Assembly (NCBI GenBank): GCA_028023455.1
Contig: JAQFVV010006625.1
Span: 186,001-250,000, forward strand
Length of the DNA stretch: 64,000 nucleotides
DNA from: Epiperipatus broadwayi
Lineage: Eukaryota > Onychophora > Udeonychophora > Euonychophora > Peripatidae
Direction: 5' to 3'
The position numbers were made by a program, and so were the translations under genes. A model generated the notes under the pieces. It searched no databases, was not told the origin of the DNA, and saw nothing but the letters and a program-made list of their open reading frames with translations. This document shows positions 21,494 to 34,258 of the stretch, piece after piece. How positions within the stretch are numbered: position 1 is the stretch's first letter; the number at the start of each line of letters is the position of its first letter.

Positions 21494-23131
21494 ATATGAG
21501 CACAGACTTTCACACCACCCACCTCTCTCCACTCTATCTAATAACACTGATACACCTAAACACATATATGCTGAAAAGATAAATAATCACCAATATACGT
21601 ATTTCATGCTAAACCAGCAATCATCAGTTGGTCCAGACTATCATCTTTACACACATATATAGTATAAGTGCTCAGATATGTATTAAGATAGACTATCCTC
21701 ATAGTTTAATGGACAGGCTTCAATCCACTCTAACTCTTCAACCGTCCATCCAATTGAAAATCTGATGATGGAATGCTCAAAGGCCACCCTGAGGCCGAGA
21801 TTATTGTCACACCCATGTTGATCTAAGGTCAATCTGAACCCCACATGTACAGGACATAATCCATTTAATACATATGCAAGGATGGGCAGTCATCTCTATA
21901 ATGTAATAACTGAAACACAGGCTTGTTATATACCTATGGCTAGATATATGTAATATAGGGTATATGAGCACAGACTTTCACACCACCCACATCTCTCCAC
22001 TCTATCTAATAACACTGATACACCTAAACACATATATGCTGAAAAGATAAATAATCACCAATATACGTATTTCATGCTAAAACAGCAATCATCAGTTGGT
22101 CCAGACTATCATCTTTACACACATATATAGTATAAGTGCTCAGATATGTATTAAGATAGACTATCCTCATAGTATATAACAAGCCTGTGTTTCAGTTATT
22201 ATATTATAGAGATGCCTGCCCATCCTTGCATATGTATTAAATGGATTATGTCCTGTACATGTGGGGTTCATATTGACCTTAGATCAACATGGGTGTGACA
22301 ATAATCTCGGCCTCAGGGTGGCCTTTGAGCATTCCATCATCAGATTTTTAATTGGATGGACGGTTAAAGAGTTAGAGTGGATTGAAGCCTGTCCATTAAA
22401 CTATGAGGATAGTCTATCTTAATACATATCTGAGCACTTATACTATATATGTGTGTAAAGATGATAGTCTGGACCAACTGATGATTGCTGGTTTAGCATG
22501 AAATACGTATATTGGTGATTATTTATCTTTTCAGCATATATGTGTTTAGGTGTATCAGTGTTATTAGATAGAGTGGAGAGAGGTGGGTGGTGTGAAAGTC
22601 TGTGCTCATATACCCTATATTACATATATATAGCCACAGGTATATAACAAGCCTGTGTTTCAGTTATTACATTATAGAGATGCCTGCCCATCCTTGCATA
22701 TGTATTAAATGGATTATGTCCTGTACATGTGGGGTTTAGATTGACCTTAGATCAACATGGGTGTGACAATAATCTCGGCCTCAGGGTGGCCTTTGAGCAT
22801 TCCATCATCAGATTTTCAATTGGATGGACGGTTGAAGAGTTAGAATGGATTGAAGCCTGTCCATTAAACTATGAGGATAGTCTATCTTAATACATATCTG
22901 AGCACTTATACTATATATGTGTGTAAAGATGATAGTCTGGACCAACTGGTGATTGCTGGTTTAGCATGAAATACATATATTGGTGATTATTTATCTTTTC
23001 AGCATATATGTGTTTAGGTGTATCACTGTTATTAGATAGAGTGGAGAGAGGTGGGTGGTGTGAAAGTCTGTGCTCATATACCCTATATTACATATATATA
23101 GCCACAGGTATATAACAAGCCTGTGTTTCAG
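21494..23131. mobile_element. 1.64-kb insertion of 468-bp units in two orientations
   Basis: The insertion is flanked by a 12-bp target duplication, ttatcctagatt, and interrupts block B exactly. It consists of a forward unit 21494-21961 (468 bp), a partial forward unit 21962-22172, a reverse unit 22173-22640 (468 bp), a reverse unit 22641-23108 (468 bp) and a 23-bp reverse fragment to 23131. The units are nearly identical to one another. No open frame of note occurs. It resembles satellite-type monomers moved as a block. Confidence 0.85.
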
Positions 23132-24470
23132 TTATCCTAGATTGTTTATCATTTTGTAGTTCAAGTGACTGTCATCCTGCTTAGCATGTCTTTTAGCAAG
23201 ACTTCACATTCATTAATCTACTATAATGATGACTTCTGATCCAATTCTTGTTTTATTTTATTAATTTGCCTCTATATGTGCAAATGACGATGTCATCCAT
23301 GTTTCACATGTATTATAGGCCTGGTGTTTTATTTATAATATTTTGAAACAATATCTACTGTGAAGGTGGTTATTGTAATGTTGCATAATATGCCACTTGA
23401 GGGTAGTCTATTAGGTCACCCATCTTTCATTTTGTAATATTTTCCATTAGTGAAAGCTGTTATATCATCATTAACCTAATACAGACATTCCAGGATGAAG
23501 TCAATATTTTGGTGAGTAAACTGATTTTACTAAAGACACATTCATCATTTCCATAGATTGTATTCTGGATATAGATACTTTTTATAATTATGTCCAGTGA
23601 TTGATGCTGTCATGGTTTCCATATTTTTAGATCTTTAATTCACTCTACATTTGCAAAAAAATTGATAATGCGCCTGCCAAATCCAATTTGTTCTGTTAGT
23701 TTTTTGTTTATCATTTTTATGGAATAATAATAATAGGGTCAACAAAATCTATCAGTAACTTCACAGGGTGCTATATTTTATGTCATTTCATGTTACTGAA
23801 TATTCTGGATGGAGTGAGTGCCAATCGGTATACTTTAATATATTCATGCTTTATAAATCCTGTTTTACAAACTTTCCTAAGATTCCAGGAAATAAATTTA
23901 TCTTTGTTTTTTTTTAAAATTATTAGAGTTGTCAATTTAAATTCTAACTTATTAATTTGTGTACCAACCTAATGAGTATAATGCTGTTTATTTAATAAGA
24001 TGAGATTGTTTGTCTTACCTTCTTTTTGTCAAAGTAATGTGCTTTTCCTGAAAATACTTTTTACTGACCTCAATACATGAAATAATGAAAAATTAAAAAT
24101 TAGTGGAATTAAAAAATTGTCATTTTTTTAAAAGGCAGATAAAAAGTTCTATTTCAAGATCCAGTTATGCAGTTTTCGAAAAAGAATAAAAAATAATATA
24201 ATTTTTAAAATTAAAATTATATAATTTAATAGAAGTATATATGTGTATAGTCAGTCTTCAATTATAATATTATTTATGAAATTAATGTTCAGTTACATGT
24301 TGAAGATGTTATACCTTTCTAATATTGAATTTTTTATCTCACTATTTTTTTTTCATTGAACATTAAATCAGTCAGATGCAAACATAAAATAGAACATAGT
24401 TCTCAAAATTTGAACACCATTCCATTTTAAGGATTTGCATCTTTTATTCTAAACATTAGTAGTGAGTTTT
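23132..24470. repeat. Tandem-unit block B, copy 3, second part
   Basis: Block B resumes at the second copy of ttatcctagatt and continues to the broken sushi exon. Its content matches 11960-13300 and 51320-52262. No gene is visible. Confidence 0.75.
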
Positions 24471-24481
24471 AATTATCTTAC

Positions 24482-24665
24482 TGATGCATATGGCTTCTTT
24501 TCATGACCAAATATCATTTTTCTGACACACACATACTTGTGATCCCTTTAGAAGATATTCACTTTTACATTTAAAACTATAAGATTGTTCAATTTCTGAA
24601 GGCATTGTTGGCAATTTTTTCAGTGCTGAATTCTCAGGAGTTTGTACAAAAGGAGGGCTTTTTAT
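24482..24665 (-). pseudogene. Sushi/CCP exon, broken copy
   Basis: Aligned to the intact exon, it keeps PPFVQTPENSAL, SFKCKS, LLKGSQV, EAICI and the GTAAGA donor at 24481-24480. The first cysteine is replaced (codon AGC), a TGA stop lies after DIWS where the intact exon has GGA, and the acceptor AG tract is degraded. It cannot contribute a working module. Because the ancestral exon is phase 1-1, its loss from the mRNA would leave the frame intact. Confidence 0.85.
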
Positions 24666-24674
24666 TTTTTTAAA

Positions 24675-25176
24675 AATATGTTTTTATTAACAAAGTCCTT
24701 TGTGCATATTCTTTTTACAATGTTTCACCATTAATATTATGATTAGTATTATTATTACAATTTTGTTATCATTATTTAAATGTTTTGTTTCCAGAGCATC
24801 ACAAACATAAATTAATATGAAGTGTTATTATGTATATATTATAAGAGCACTCTAACAAAGAATAAACTTAAAAGAAAATTTTGAAACCCAAGTATACTTT
24901 CATTGAATTAATGATATATCGCAGGCATTCAATATTTCTTAGTTTAAATTAAAATACAATCTGTCTACTATCATAGAAAATATACTTATTTTTAGACTTT
25001 AAATGTGAAATATCTTATATTAATATGTATTTAAAGACTAAATTTAAAATTACTTATGAATACAATTCTCTCAAAAATCAACTGAGTAATAAATTTTAAA
25101 AAGAAAATAATAATGATAATTGTACAAAATGTATATGAAAAAGAAATTGATATATAAACCAAACATACACACCATA
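24675..25176. repeat. Tandem-unit block C, copy 3
   Basis: Matches 13515-14077 and 58390-59028, including 'acttatgaatacaattct' at 25053. It ends in the long AT microsatellite. No gene is visible; the 97-codon frame on the minus strand reads through that microsatellite and is spurious. Confidence 0.7.
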
Positions 25177-25278
<102 letters not shown>

Positions 25279-25328
25279 GAACATTTGTAAATACAGTAAA
25301 TAAATAATTAAAAATTTTATCCACTTAG

Positions 25329-25370
25329 GGGCACTTTCAATTATCCTAGTAATCTTTGTCCACTAAAACT
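25329..25370 (-). ncRNA. Degraded hammerhead-like fold, left arm of copy C
   Basis: On the minus strand the core reads UGGACAA, with U4 lost. Stem II GAUUA/UAAUU and GAAAG are kept, but stem III is broken. It is probably inactive but useful for the covariation pattern. Confidence 0.3.
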
Positions 25371-25660
25371 TTGAAAGACTAGCATTTCCACAATTTTGTG
25401 ATCTTAATGTTTGCTGCTTGCCAGTTAATGAAGTCATGGTTATATTTGTATATTAGCATAGCTTTTTTTCTTTTTCTTTTATTATTATTATTTTTAAATT
25501 TGTAATATTTTTACATTATTAAAATTGAAGTCAAAGCCATAAATACATTATTTATTATGGTCATAAATAACAGATGCTGAAATATTATCTACTATACAAT
25601 TTTTTTTCAATTTCTGAACTTATTTTAATAATAGCAAGTGCGCTTTAGTTCTTTTTTCTA

Positions 25661-26086
25661 AAATACATCTGCACACTTCCTACATTAAACAAATTAATAA
25701 ATAACTCCAAAAAGAAAAAAACCTCATTTATAAATAAAAATTGTGTCATTTATAAATGGATATGTAGTTGTGGGAGTGGATATATAGTTGAATCTAGATG
25801 TACATTGAAAAAAAAAACTAAAGAGCACTTGCTATTATTAAAACGAGTTCAGGAATTGAAACAAAATTCTATAGTTGATAATAATATTTCAGCATCTGTT
25901 TTTTAAGACCATAATAAAACATGTAAATATGTTTTTGACTTTAATTTTAATAATGTAAAATTCTTGCAAATTGAAAGAAATAAGAATAAAAGAAAAATAA
26001 AGGAAGCTATGCTAATATACATATATACATATGACTTAATTAACAGAAGAGCAGTGAGAAGGTTAGCCTTTCAAAGTTTTAGTTGA
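25661..26086 (+). pseudogene. Penelope GIY-YIG nuclease fragment
   Basis: In one frame, 142 codons include LNKLINNSK, CVIYKWICSCGSGYIVESRC, TKEH and KRKIKEAMLI and end at a TGA. The same blocks occur in the intact protein at residues 498 to 641. One internal TAA replaces a codon after ASVF. The expected glycine of the YIG motif is changed (GYIVES against AYIGES), so the nuclease would be inactive even without the stop. Confidence 0.85.
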
Positions 26087-26117
26087 CAATGATTACTAGG
26101 ATAATCAAAACTGCTCC
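26077..26117 (+). ncRNA. Degraded hammerhead-like fold, right arm of copy C
   Basis: Core UUGACAA, one unpaired U, then a perfect GAUUA/UAAUC stem II. The following GAA has become AAA. Compared with copies A and B, the first pair of stem II is G-C instead of G-U and the third is T-A instead of C-G, which keeps the stem. Confidence 0.35.
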
Positions 26118-26215
26118 AATGTGTATAAAAATTTTAATTATTTAGTTACTGTATTTACAAATAGTGAATTATATAATTACAGTTATTGCTTTGAAAAAAT
26201 TCAGACATTGAATAA

Positions 26216-26826
<611 letters not shown>

Positions 26827-26828
26827 AT

Positions 26829-29786
26829 TGTAAAATGAGGTTCGTCTATCCCGCTAACACACTGCAGAATTCAACCCCAAATATGGAACTGAACACTCTA
26901 GGAGGGGTAGCCTTCTAGATATACTAAGTTCAAATCTAAAGTCTAAATTCCACAGCACATCTACATGATAAAGTATCTGATGCTACCAATAATATAACCA
27001 TTTAACTGGTGCCTGGTGGTCAGGGAGAAACAAAAAGACTCTATACTAAGATATAAGCTTGAGTTTGCTAACTAATGTCTATGGATGGTACAAAGGAAAT
27101 GTATAATAGATATAAACTGAGACAGTGATAGGGATCAATAAAATAAAAGATCAAAATTGGTTTTATAAGATTTAAAAAATTTATTAACATATCAAAATTA
27201 TATTTATAATGCCAACTGTCTGCATATATTTGACAGTGATGCTTACTAAAAGGGTAGTTAAAACAACATTCCAGACAATTTACATTTGGAGGTTGTTAGG
27301 TATGTAGTCTATACCTCGGGCTAATATAATATTAAGATAATTTGCCTAAATGAGCTTGTGAAAATGTGCAAGGTGCTTTGAGTAAATTATAAAAAGTTAA
27401 TAAATTATTTTGCAACATTAAAGTTTAAGACAACATTTCTTGAATTTAAGAATAGAATGGACTGACATTTGTTAAGTGACTAGGTGGGGACATGACCAAA
27501 ACATTTACATTTATAAATATATATTTAAGTTAGATTGGGAGGTCGGTGTTGCTAGTGAGGAAATTATGTAAAGGATGTAGGTGTGATATGTTTAAATCAT
27601 GGGAGCTTCAAAAAAATACATGTAAAATTACAAAGGATATATGAGATAAATACGGAGGGCGTCTCACCATTGATTCATAGGAATTGGTGTCACAGGCAGC
27701 CAAAGTCTGGACTCATCCAAAACTTAGCGACTGGGTGACAGCTGTGTTGAATTCCCAGGTGTAATATTTGGGTAGACACTCTGACTGGGAACCACAGAAA
27801 GTGAAAGAGGAAATGGTCTTAGCCATTTAAAGCCCTTGAGGAGGAGCAAAGTGGTCTCAACACCCAATACACTCACTAGCACTCGACTAAAGTACATAAA
27901 GTATACAAAAAGGGATTCAATAAAAAATGTCATATCAATTCCCTAAACAATCATTCAAAGTCCACCCATTCTTGACCTCACAATTACAAGCTTTGAAATT
28001 AAAGTAAAACAATATATATTTCAAAATGGGAAAATGCATGCTTGTGGGGTTTTAAAAGAAAGCATAAATTTATTTAAGCAATCATGTATTTGTTACACAT
28101 TTAATCATTGTCCTCACACATAAACTCATATTAGGTTAAAATCGATAACAGGTAGATTTTAAACTATAAAATTATTATACATATTGACTAAGAGTAGAAT
28201 AGCCCTCTAACAAGTTTTCATGAGATAACAAGATGGACAACAATTTATAATTTTAAAACACCTTTAGGATGACATCTTAGTTTAAATCAAAGGGAAATAA
28301 TTCACTCGGTCAAAGACTATTCTGACACACCACCATAATAAAGAAAAACAAATTAATAAATATAAAATATTAACCCAAAGATAGAGAGAAAAATATTAAT
28401 TACATTAGAATATTTTAAAGAAAGAAACAATGGTAAGGTAAAATAAAATGGAAAAACAAGTTAAATAGCTATAGCTGATTAATTAGAGGAAATAATCACA
28501 AGAGCTCTTGGGTTAAGTTTTGGGGTTACATCATTAGAAGCATTAGCACATAGTTTCTGGTAGATTGATTGTCAGCAATGTCCATATGACTCGGGAGCGA
28601 ACTCTGGTTATAGTTCATGTTTTAGCAGCAGTAGCAGAGTTAGGGTTTACTATGTGATGGCATCAGATGGTATGGAGCAGCAGCCATACATTCCCAAGGG
28701 GAAAATAGCCTTCATGCCAACTCTACTCCGTCATTTTGAAGATTACAATTTTAAAGGCTGGATGCTTCATAGATATTTAAAGTGATATTGTAGAACATGG
28801 TAAATCTATTTGGAGATGAAAACTCAGCTTCAAATACTTAAGTTTGCAGGTAAGTAGCAATTAGATCAGCAGAAAGTCTCAGAAAGCTTAGAATAATAAT
28901 TAGAATCTCAGAAGGTAGAATTCTTAGAAAAATATGACAAACAAAAGAAAACCGAATTCTTGGAAATCCTCTCTTGACAAACAAAAGAAAACCCTTCTTT
29001 ATATAGCAGGATTGCATACATAAAACTGCCCTGGAGCATTACAAAAATATTCCAAAATTTGCCCACTTATCAGCTGTAATTAAACCCTCCGAATATCCAA
29101 AGGAATTAAACAAAATTGTAATTAATTTCTATTGTTAATTTCCCTGTCGACATTTGGATTACAACTTTGATTTAATAAAACAAACTTTTGCTAATTAATA
29201 AGAAATGATCTTAAGTGGACATCTGCTGCATTTCTAGATAAGCTTCTAGAACAATAATTAATTAAAGCTATTGTTCTTACCAGCCCTCATTTATTTTAAA
29301 AAGAAATTATGTGGCATGATTTTAAAATGTAAAAAAAAAATTATTTTACTTTTAATTTTCAATATTTGAATCTATTTATGAAACGAATATAATTTTATTT
29401 TCAATCAAAAACAAATATTCCAAATGTAATATATTTTGTAAATAGATTCCAACAAAATAATTTTAAATAACAATTTATTATTTTAACATAAGTTTTGAAA
29501 TAAATATATCAGTGTGTTCGCAATTACGACCTATATAACCTACTTTTAAATAAATCTTTTTTATGTGTACATACACATAATTTATAACATTTTATTTATA
29601 CTGGGCATAATCTATACAAATATAACATGAGTGTTGTACTTGTGGTTTAAAATTGGGCAGGATTTTCAGCATATAAGTGCATTGCAGACACACTACAATA
29701 CACTGGGGTTTAAACTAAGATATGAGGGTAGGAAAGAGGTGAGAAAAGATGAAATGATGATCTGCAAAGCAGATCTTACTGTTTCA
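26829..29786 (-). repeat. 3' LTR of the minus-strand element (2.96 kb)
   Basis: It matches 34259-36754 along its length. It has about 380 extra bases near 27610-27990 and about 65 extra near 27250-27310 that the other LTR lacks. Its end at 29786 is TG when read on the minus strand. The open frame at 27724-27933 is inside the extra segment and is not supported. Confidence 0.75.
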
Positions 29787-30189
29787 CATTCCCTCAGTGC
29801 TGGAACAAAAAAAACTGTAAAAAAAATTTACAACAGGTGTCCACCAATGAAACCGCCATAAAATTTTTTTTTACAAGATAACCCATATATAACATACAAT
29901 GCATAAACACAATGATGGAACAAAACTGAATTATATACCCAGATCATATTAAATAGAGAGTAGGAAAGAGGTGAGAAAAGATGAAATGATGATCTGCAAA
30001 GCAGATCTTACTGTTTCACATTCCCTCAGTGCCGGAACAAAAAAAACTGTAAAAAAAATTTACAACAGGTGTCCACCAATGAAGCTGCCATAAAATTTTT
30101 TTTTACAAGATAACCCATATATAACATACAATGCATAAACACAATGATGGAACAAAACTGAATTATATACCCAGATCATATTAAATAAG
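29728..30189. repeat. Tandem duplication of 232 bp across the LTR/interior boundary
   Basis: Units 29728-29959 and 29960-30189 are almost identical. Each contains the LTR-terminal hairpin, the LTR edge, the purine-rich GAGGGAATG (minus strand) and following interior sequence. The near identity indicates a duplication younger than the LTR divergence. Confidence 0.85.
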
Positions 30190-30479
30190 GTAATCTACCA
30201 TCTAGCAAATATTTTCTCCATTCTTTTTTTTTTACAATTAATTATCTATCATTTTGAAATTATGATAGACTGACATTGATTTGAAATCCAATCTCCCTTA
30301 TTCATTTATCCTGTGAACGTGTCCATTCCTTCTCTTTTTTTCCTTTTATATTTTTACGTCCTATAATCCTGGGTCTGGTAAGTGATATACAAGGGGTTTT
30401 AGACTTCTAGCATTAAATGTTCCTCTTATAGTTCCATTACCTTCCAGTAAATATGCATTTGCACCACTTATCTGTTTTA

Positions 30480-30840
30480 TCACATATGGCCCTTGATACA
30501 GGGGAAAAACTTCTTGTATTTCCACTTGTTTCGGTTGCTAGGCTTAGGGGTTTTGACCCATACCTGATCCCCAACTTGAAATTGGTATGACCTTGTTTCC
30601 TTTAATTGCTTTTTCTCTTCCCAGTCTTTCAGATGATGATGAACTGCATGCTGGTCATCTTCTATGTTGACTTCTTGATCATCTTTGGGCAAGGGTATTT
30701 TAATTAATGGTGGCTCTGGTTTACCAAAATGAAGGTGCATCGGTGTTAGCCCTGTAGTCTCATTAATGGTCCCATTAATATATTGAAAATTTCCTGCAGT
30801 TTTGTTAACCCAACCCCGGTGGTCATCATGGATGTAAGTT
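30480..30840 (-). pseudogene. Retrotransposon integrase C-terminal fragment
   Basis: Minus-strand codons read 'NGTINETTGLTPMHLHFGK' and, further on, 'YQFQVGDQVWVK'. These are typical of the end of an LTR-retrotransposon integrase: the conserved ET.G.TP segment and the GD.VW barrel. The strand matches the LTR element, and the position next to the 3' LTR is where integrase belongs. Upstream catalytic residues are lost or shifted. It ends at a stop at 30480. Confidence 0.75.
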
Positions 30841-31022
30841 CAAAACAGACAGTTGATTTCCCACATAACCCTCTTGCAGGGGTTGGATTTGGGATTTCTA
30901 AGGGATATCATTATGTGCTTGAGGCCTTGGCCCTTTATCCAGGTCTGCCATTAATTTTACTATTTTCTTCACTTCATCTGGTTGAAATGTTCTTGATAAA
31001 GAAGGTGGGGTATTTTTCTTAA

Positions 31023-31730
31023 TTTCTTGATGTGTTGTTATATTGGTGGTAAGCTTGGTTAGCTGGGTTTGAGGTGCTACATTCTGTACACCATTTTCAG
31101 GAAATGTCCTGTGTAAATAAAGTTAGGGACATTTTTTTACTTCATGAAAAATTTTGATGAGAAGAAGCTTGATTAGCTGGGTTTGAGGTCCCAGGTCTGG
31201 TGTATCATTTTCATTTGCTGAATCATTAGTCTCTGTTTTCTGGTTCAGGGGTTTCTCTGTAAATACCCCTACTGAGTTCAGGTTCATTTTCTCTTTTCTT
31301 GGTTCAATGATTTCTTGATTCTTCTTTGTGTAGCGTTTGTCAATTTTGTGGCTAATAGTGTTGCTACTCTCACATATATCATTTATTGAATCATTGCTCT
31401 CTACTTTCTGGTTCAGGGGTTCCTCTGTCAGTAATCATACAGAGTTCAGGTCCATTTTCTCTTTTTGTACTTCATTCACTTCTTGACTGCTTTTCATGTA
31501 GTGATTTTCAACTTCAAATTGGAGGGCTTTCTGTTCCTCTCTCATCTTTGCCCATTCATGGATGTCTGAACAACTTTGTACATTCCTCATCTCTCCTTTG
31601 GGTTTCTTCTTCCAATCTTGTCACTCTTTCTTCACTTTGCTTACACAACTCTACAATATTCCTGAAATGGATCTCATCATCATCCATATTATCCATGGCA
31701 TTGAATGATGATCATGATCAATAATGATGA
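31023..31730 (-). pseudogene. Repetitive coding relic upstream of integrase
   Basis: Minus-strand frames show two related segments, one with KMDLNSV, EEPLNQK and NDSIND, the other with KMNLNSV, TEKPLNQK and NDSANE. Stops and shifts separate them. They form an imperfect repeat of about 180 bp at 31200-31340 and 31378-31500. This may be part of gag or a linker in the element, but the family is not recognised. Confidence 0.4.
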
Positions 31731-32400
31731 CCCTTTTTTAAATTATTTTATCATAACTTTCTTTTCTTATTCACACTGAATGATTTGGTGTACTTTTAAA
31801 TACAATGTACAACAATTTTAGACTTTCGTTATTATCTCTATTTTATTAATATCAACGATAAATAAGCAGCACTGATAAAAAAATGTTTAAACTGTGTTTT
31901 ATGATTGAATTAATGCTAAAATCTCATACAGATAAAGTACTAACTTAAAAGAAAAAATCAAAATAATATTAAGTGAAAGGAACTGAAAATGTCTCTATTG
32001 ACAAGCAATAATTAACTTATTGTGACAATGTTCTAGTTATTAAATACTTTATCCAGAACTGTGAATATTTTCACAAGGACAGAATTGCAATTATAATATA
32101 AGTCATTCTGAATATGCACTATGAGATTTTGAAAATCAAAAGCTATTATAAAATTTATTTTTGATTAGTGCCTTTGCAATAATTATTATCGTTATTATCT
32201 CTATTTCTTTGTTTATCCCTCTGCTATGATGTTTTATGTTTAAGTACAAAATTTTATTAATGGATAATCAGCTTTCTCACTCTCGGTTTGTTTGACCTAC
32301 TTGCTGCTTTTATGTTTAACACTAATAACCTAACTACTGCCCTTTTTACTACTGCTAAAATTTAATGTTTAAATCTGCTGCTAACATATATATATTTTAC
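31731..32400. other. Interior of the minus-strand LTR element, nothing recognised
   Basis: AT-rich sequence between the repetitive coding relic and the fold-back at 32401. No open frame or repeat landmark is visible. Confidence 0.4.
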
Positions 32401-33294
32401 TGCCAATATATATAAGCATTTATTTTTATATAGCACTATGTTTACAATTGTATTACATTTAAATATCAACCTTTCAAGCTAATTGTGCATGCGCTTTTCA
32501 CGAGTGTTAATAATAAATGAATACTTCCATTCCCAATATAAGATGTAGTATTTATGAAAGAATAAAATGAATCACTTATTCTTTCAACTCAAATGCTTAT
32601 ATATGAGCAAATCTTAAGTACTGGAAATGAAAGAGTGAGAATAGACCACTCACTTTAAATTACTATTTAAATATCTGAATGAATGACGTCAGTGAAATTG
32701 TCTAGAATTTACTAAATGTCACTCTAACTGAAACTTAATCATATGTAAATAAGCATTTATTTTTATATAGCACTATGTTTACAATTGTATTACATTTAAA
32801 TATCAGCCTTTCAAGCTAATTGTGATTCATTTTATTCTTTCATAAATACTATCTTGTATTGGGAATGGAAGCATTCATTTATTATTAACACTCGTGAAAA
32901 GTGCATGCACAATTAGCTTGAAAGGCTGATATTTAAATGTAATACAAATGTAAACATAGCACTATATAAAAAGAAATGCTTATTTACATATGATTAAGTT
33001 TCAGTTAGAGTGATGTTTAGTAAATTCTAGACAATTTCACTGACATCATTCATTCAGACATCGTAACTAGTAATTTAAAGTGAGTGGTCTATCCTCACTC
33101 TTTCATTGCCAGTACTTAAGATTTGCTTATATATAAACATTTGAGTTGAAAGAATAAGTGATTCATTTTATTCTTTCATAAATACTATATCTTGTATTGG
33201 GAATGTAAGTACTCATTTATTATTAACATTTGTGAAAAGTGCATGCACAATTAGCTTGAAAGCCTGCTATTTAAATGTAATGCCAATATATATA
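32401..33294. repeat. Fold-back repeat with arms of about 430-470 bp
   Basis: Sequence 32401-32825 is repeated as reverse complement in 32826-33294. Both outer ends carry 'tgccaatatata'. A 60-bp segment with 'catttatttttatatagcac' occurs twice in the left half (32415 and 32755), so the arms overlap in a staggered way. No coding capacity is seen, and it looks like a non-autonomous inverted-repeat transposon nested in the LTR element. Confidence 0.75.
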
Positions 33295-34212
33295 GAAAAA
33301 TTTCTTAAATGCTACCTGCCAAATTATTTTCCTGCTAACATATACTTAGAAGCACACAGTTTTATTTATATATAAATATTTGCCAGATCCGGGCATATTT
33401 ATTTTGTTTCCTCTTATTTAAAATTAATGTACATATATATATTTACATTATAATTATTGATCCAAATCACATCTTATTATTTTGTCTAAGAAAATTTTTT
33501 TACACATTTTTAAAAGTAAATTATACGTACAAAAAAAATTTAGCCTGATAACAAAATTTATTTTAAAAGTTACTCTGTTTAATGAAGTTACCTCTGGGTG
33601 CCATGCTACCAGTTAAAAATATCCATAGACTGTTAGCATCCTTAAAATTAATTTTAATTAATTATTTCATTTAACTAGGGGTATTCAATAAAACATTCAG
33701 ATTTTCCTTTATTACAAAATTTTATTTATTATTACATTTTTGAATTCCATACGATAGCCTATTATATCTAGTTCATTATCATACAAAATTATTTTATGCT
33801 ACATTGCACTTTGAGCCGATTAAACTTTTTTTGACAATAAAATACAAGATTTGGAATACACAGATTGTCACAATATTTTATTTGGGACAATATTTCAGTA
33901 GTTTATGCTGTACACACATCACGTGATCTAAGTAAAAATAAAACACAAATGGCTCATATCACATTATAGCAAGTTTGGACATGTTTAGGTTACATACAGT
34001 ATATGTAATTAAATGCCTGAGTCAAACAAAATATATGAAAATATATACACAAATTTAGCAAATATAGATAATATAGAGTTTAAAACTATTATAAATATTA
34101 AAATATAAAGAATATAGGTATTTAAATAATGAACAAAATACTAAATTGAGCTACAGGGACATGGGTGTTTAAATAAAAGGGAGCTATGGGGATGGGGGTG
34201 TTTAAATAATCA
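33295..34212. other. Interior of the minus-strand LTR element, 5' leader side
   Basis: AT-rich DNA without a recognised gene. A short near-repeat, 'gagctac/tatgggga...gggtgtttaaataa', lies at 34148-34210 beside the primer site. Gag should lie here in an intact element but none is visible. Confidence 0.4.
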
Positions 34213-34232
34213 AGACCCCATGTTTGGGCAAG
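34213..34232 (-). promoter_or_regulatory. Probable primer-binding site of the minus-strand element
   Basis: Minus-strand 'TTGCCCAAACATGGGGTC' lies 27 bases inside the LTR edge. It resembles the lysine-tRNA site TGGCGCCCAACGTGGGGC of the neighbouring element, with a few changes. This fixes the element's orientation. Confidence 0.55.
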
Positions 34233-34258
34233 GCATGGACCCAGGAAAAAATATACTA

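Noticed and set aside
31386-31724. 112-codon plus-strand frame
   Set aside because: It is antisense to the decayed minus-strand coding relic of the LTR element.
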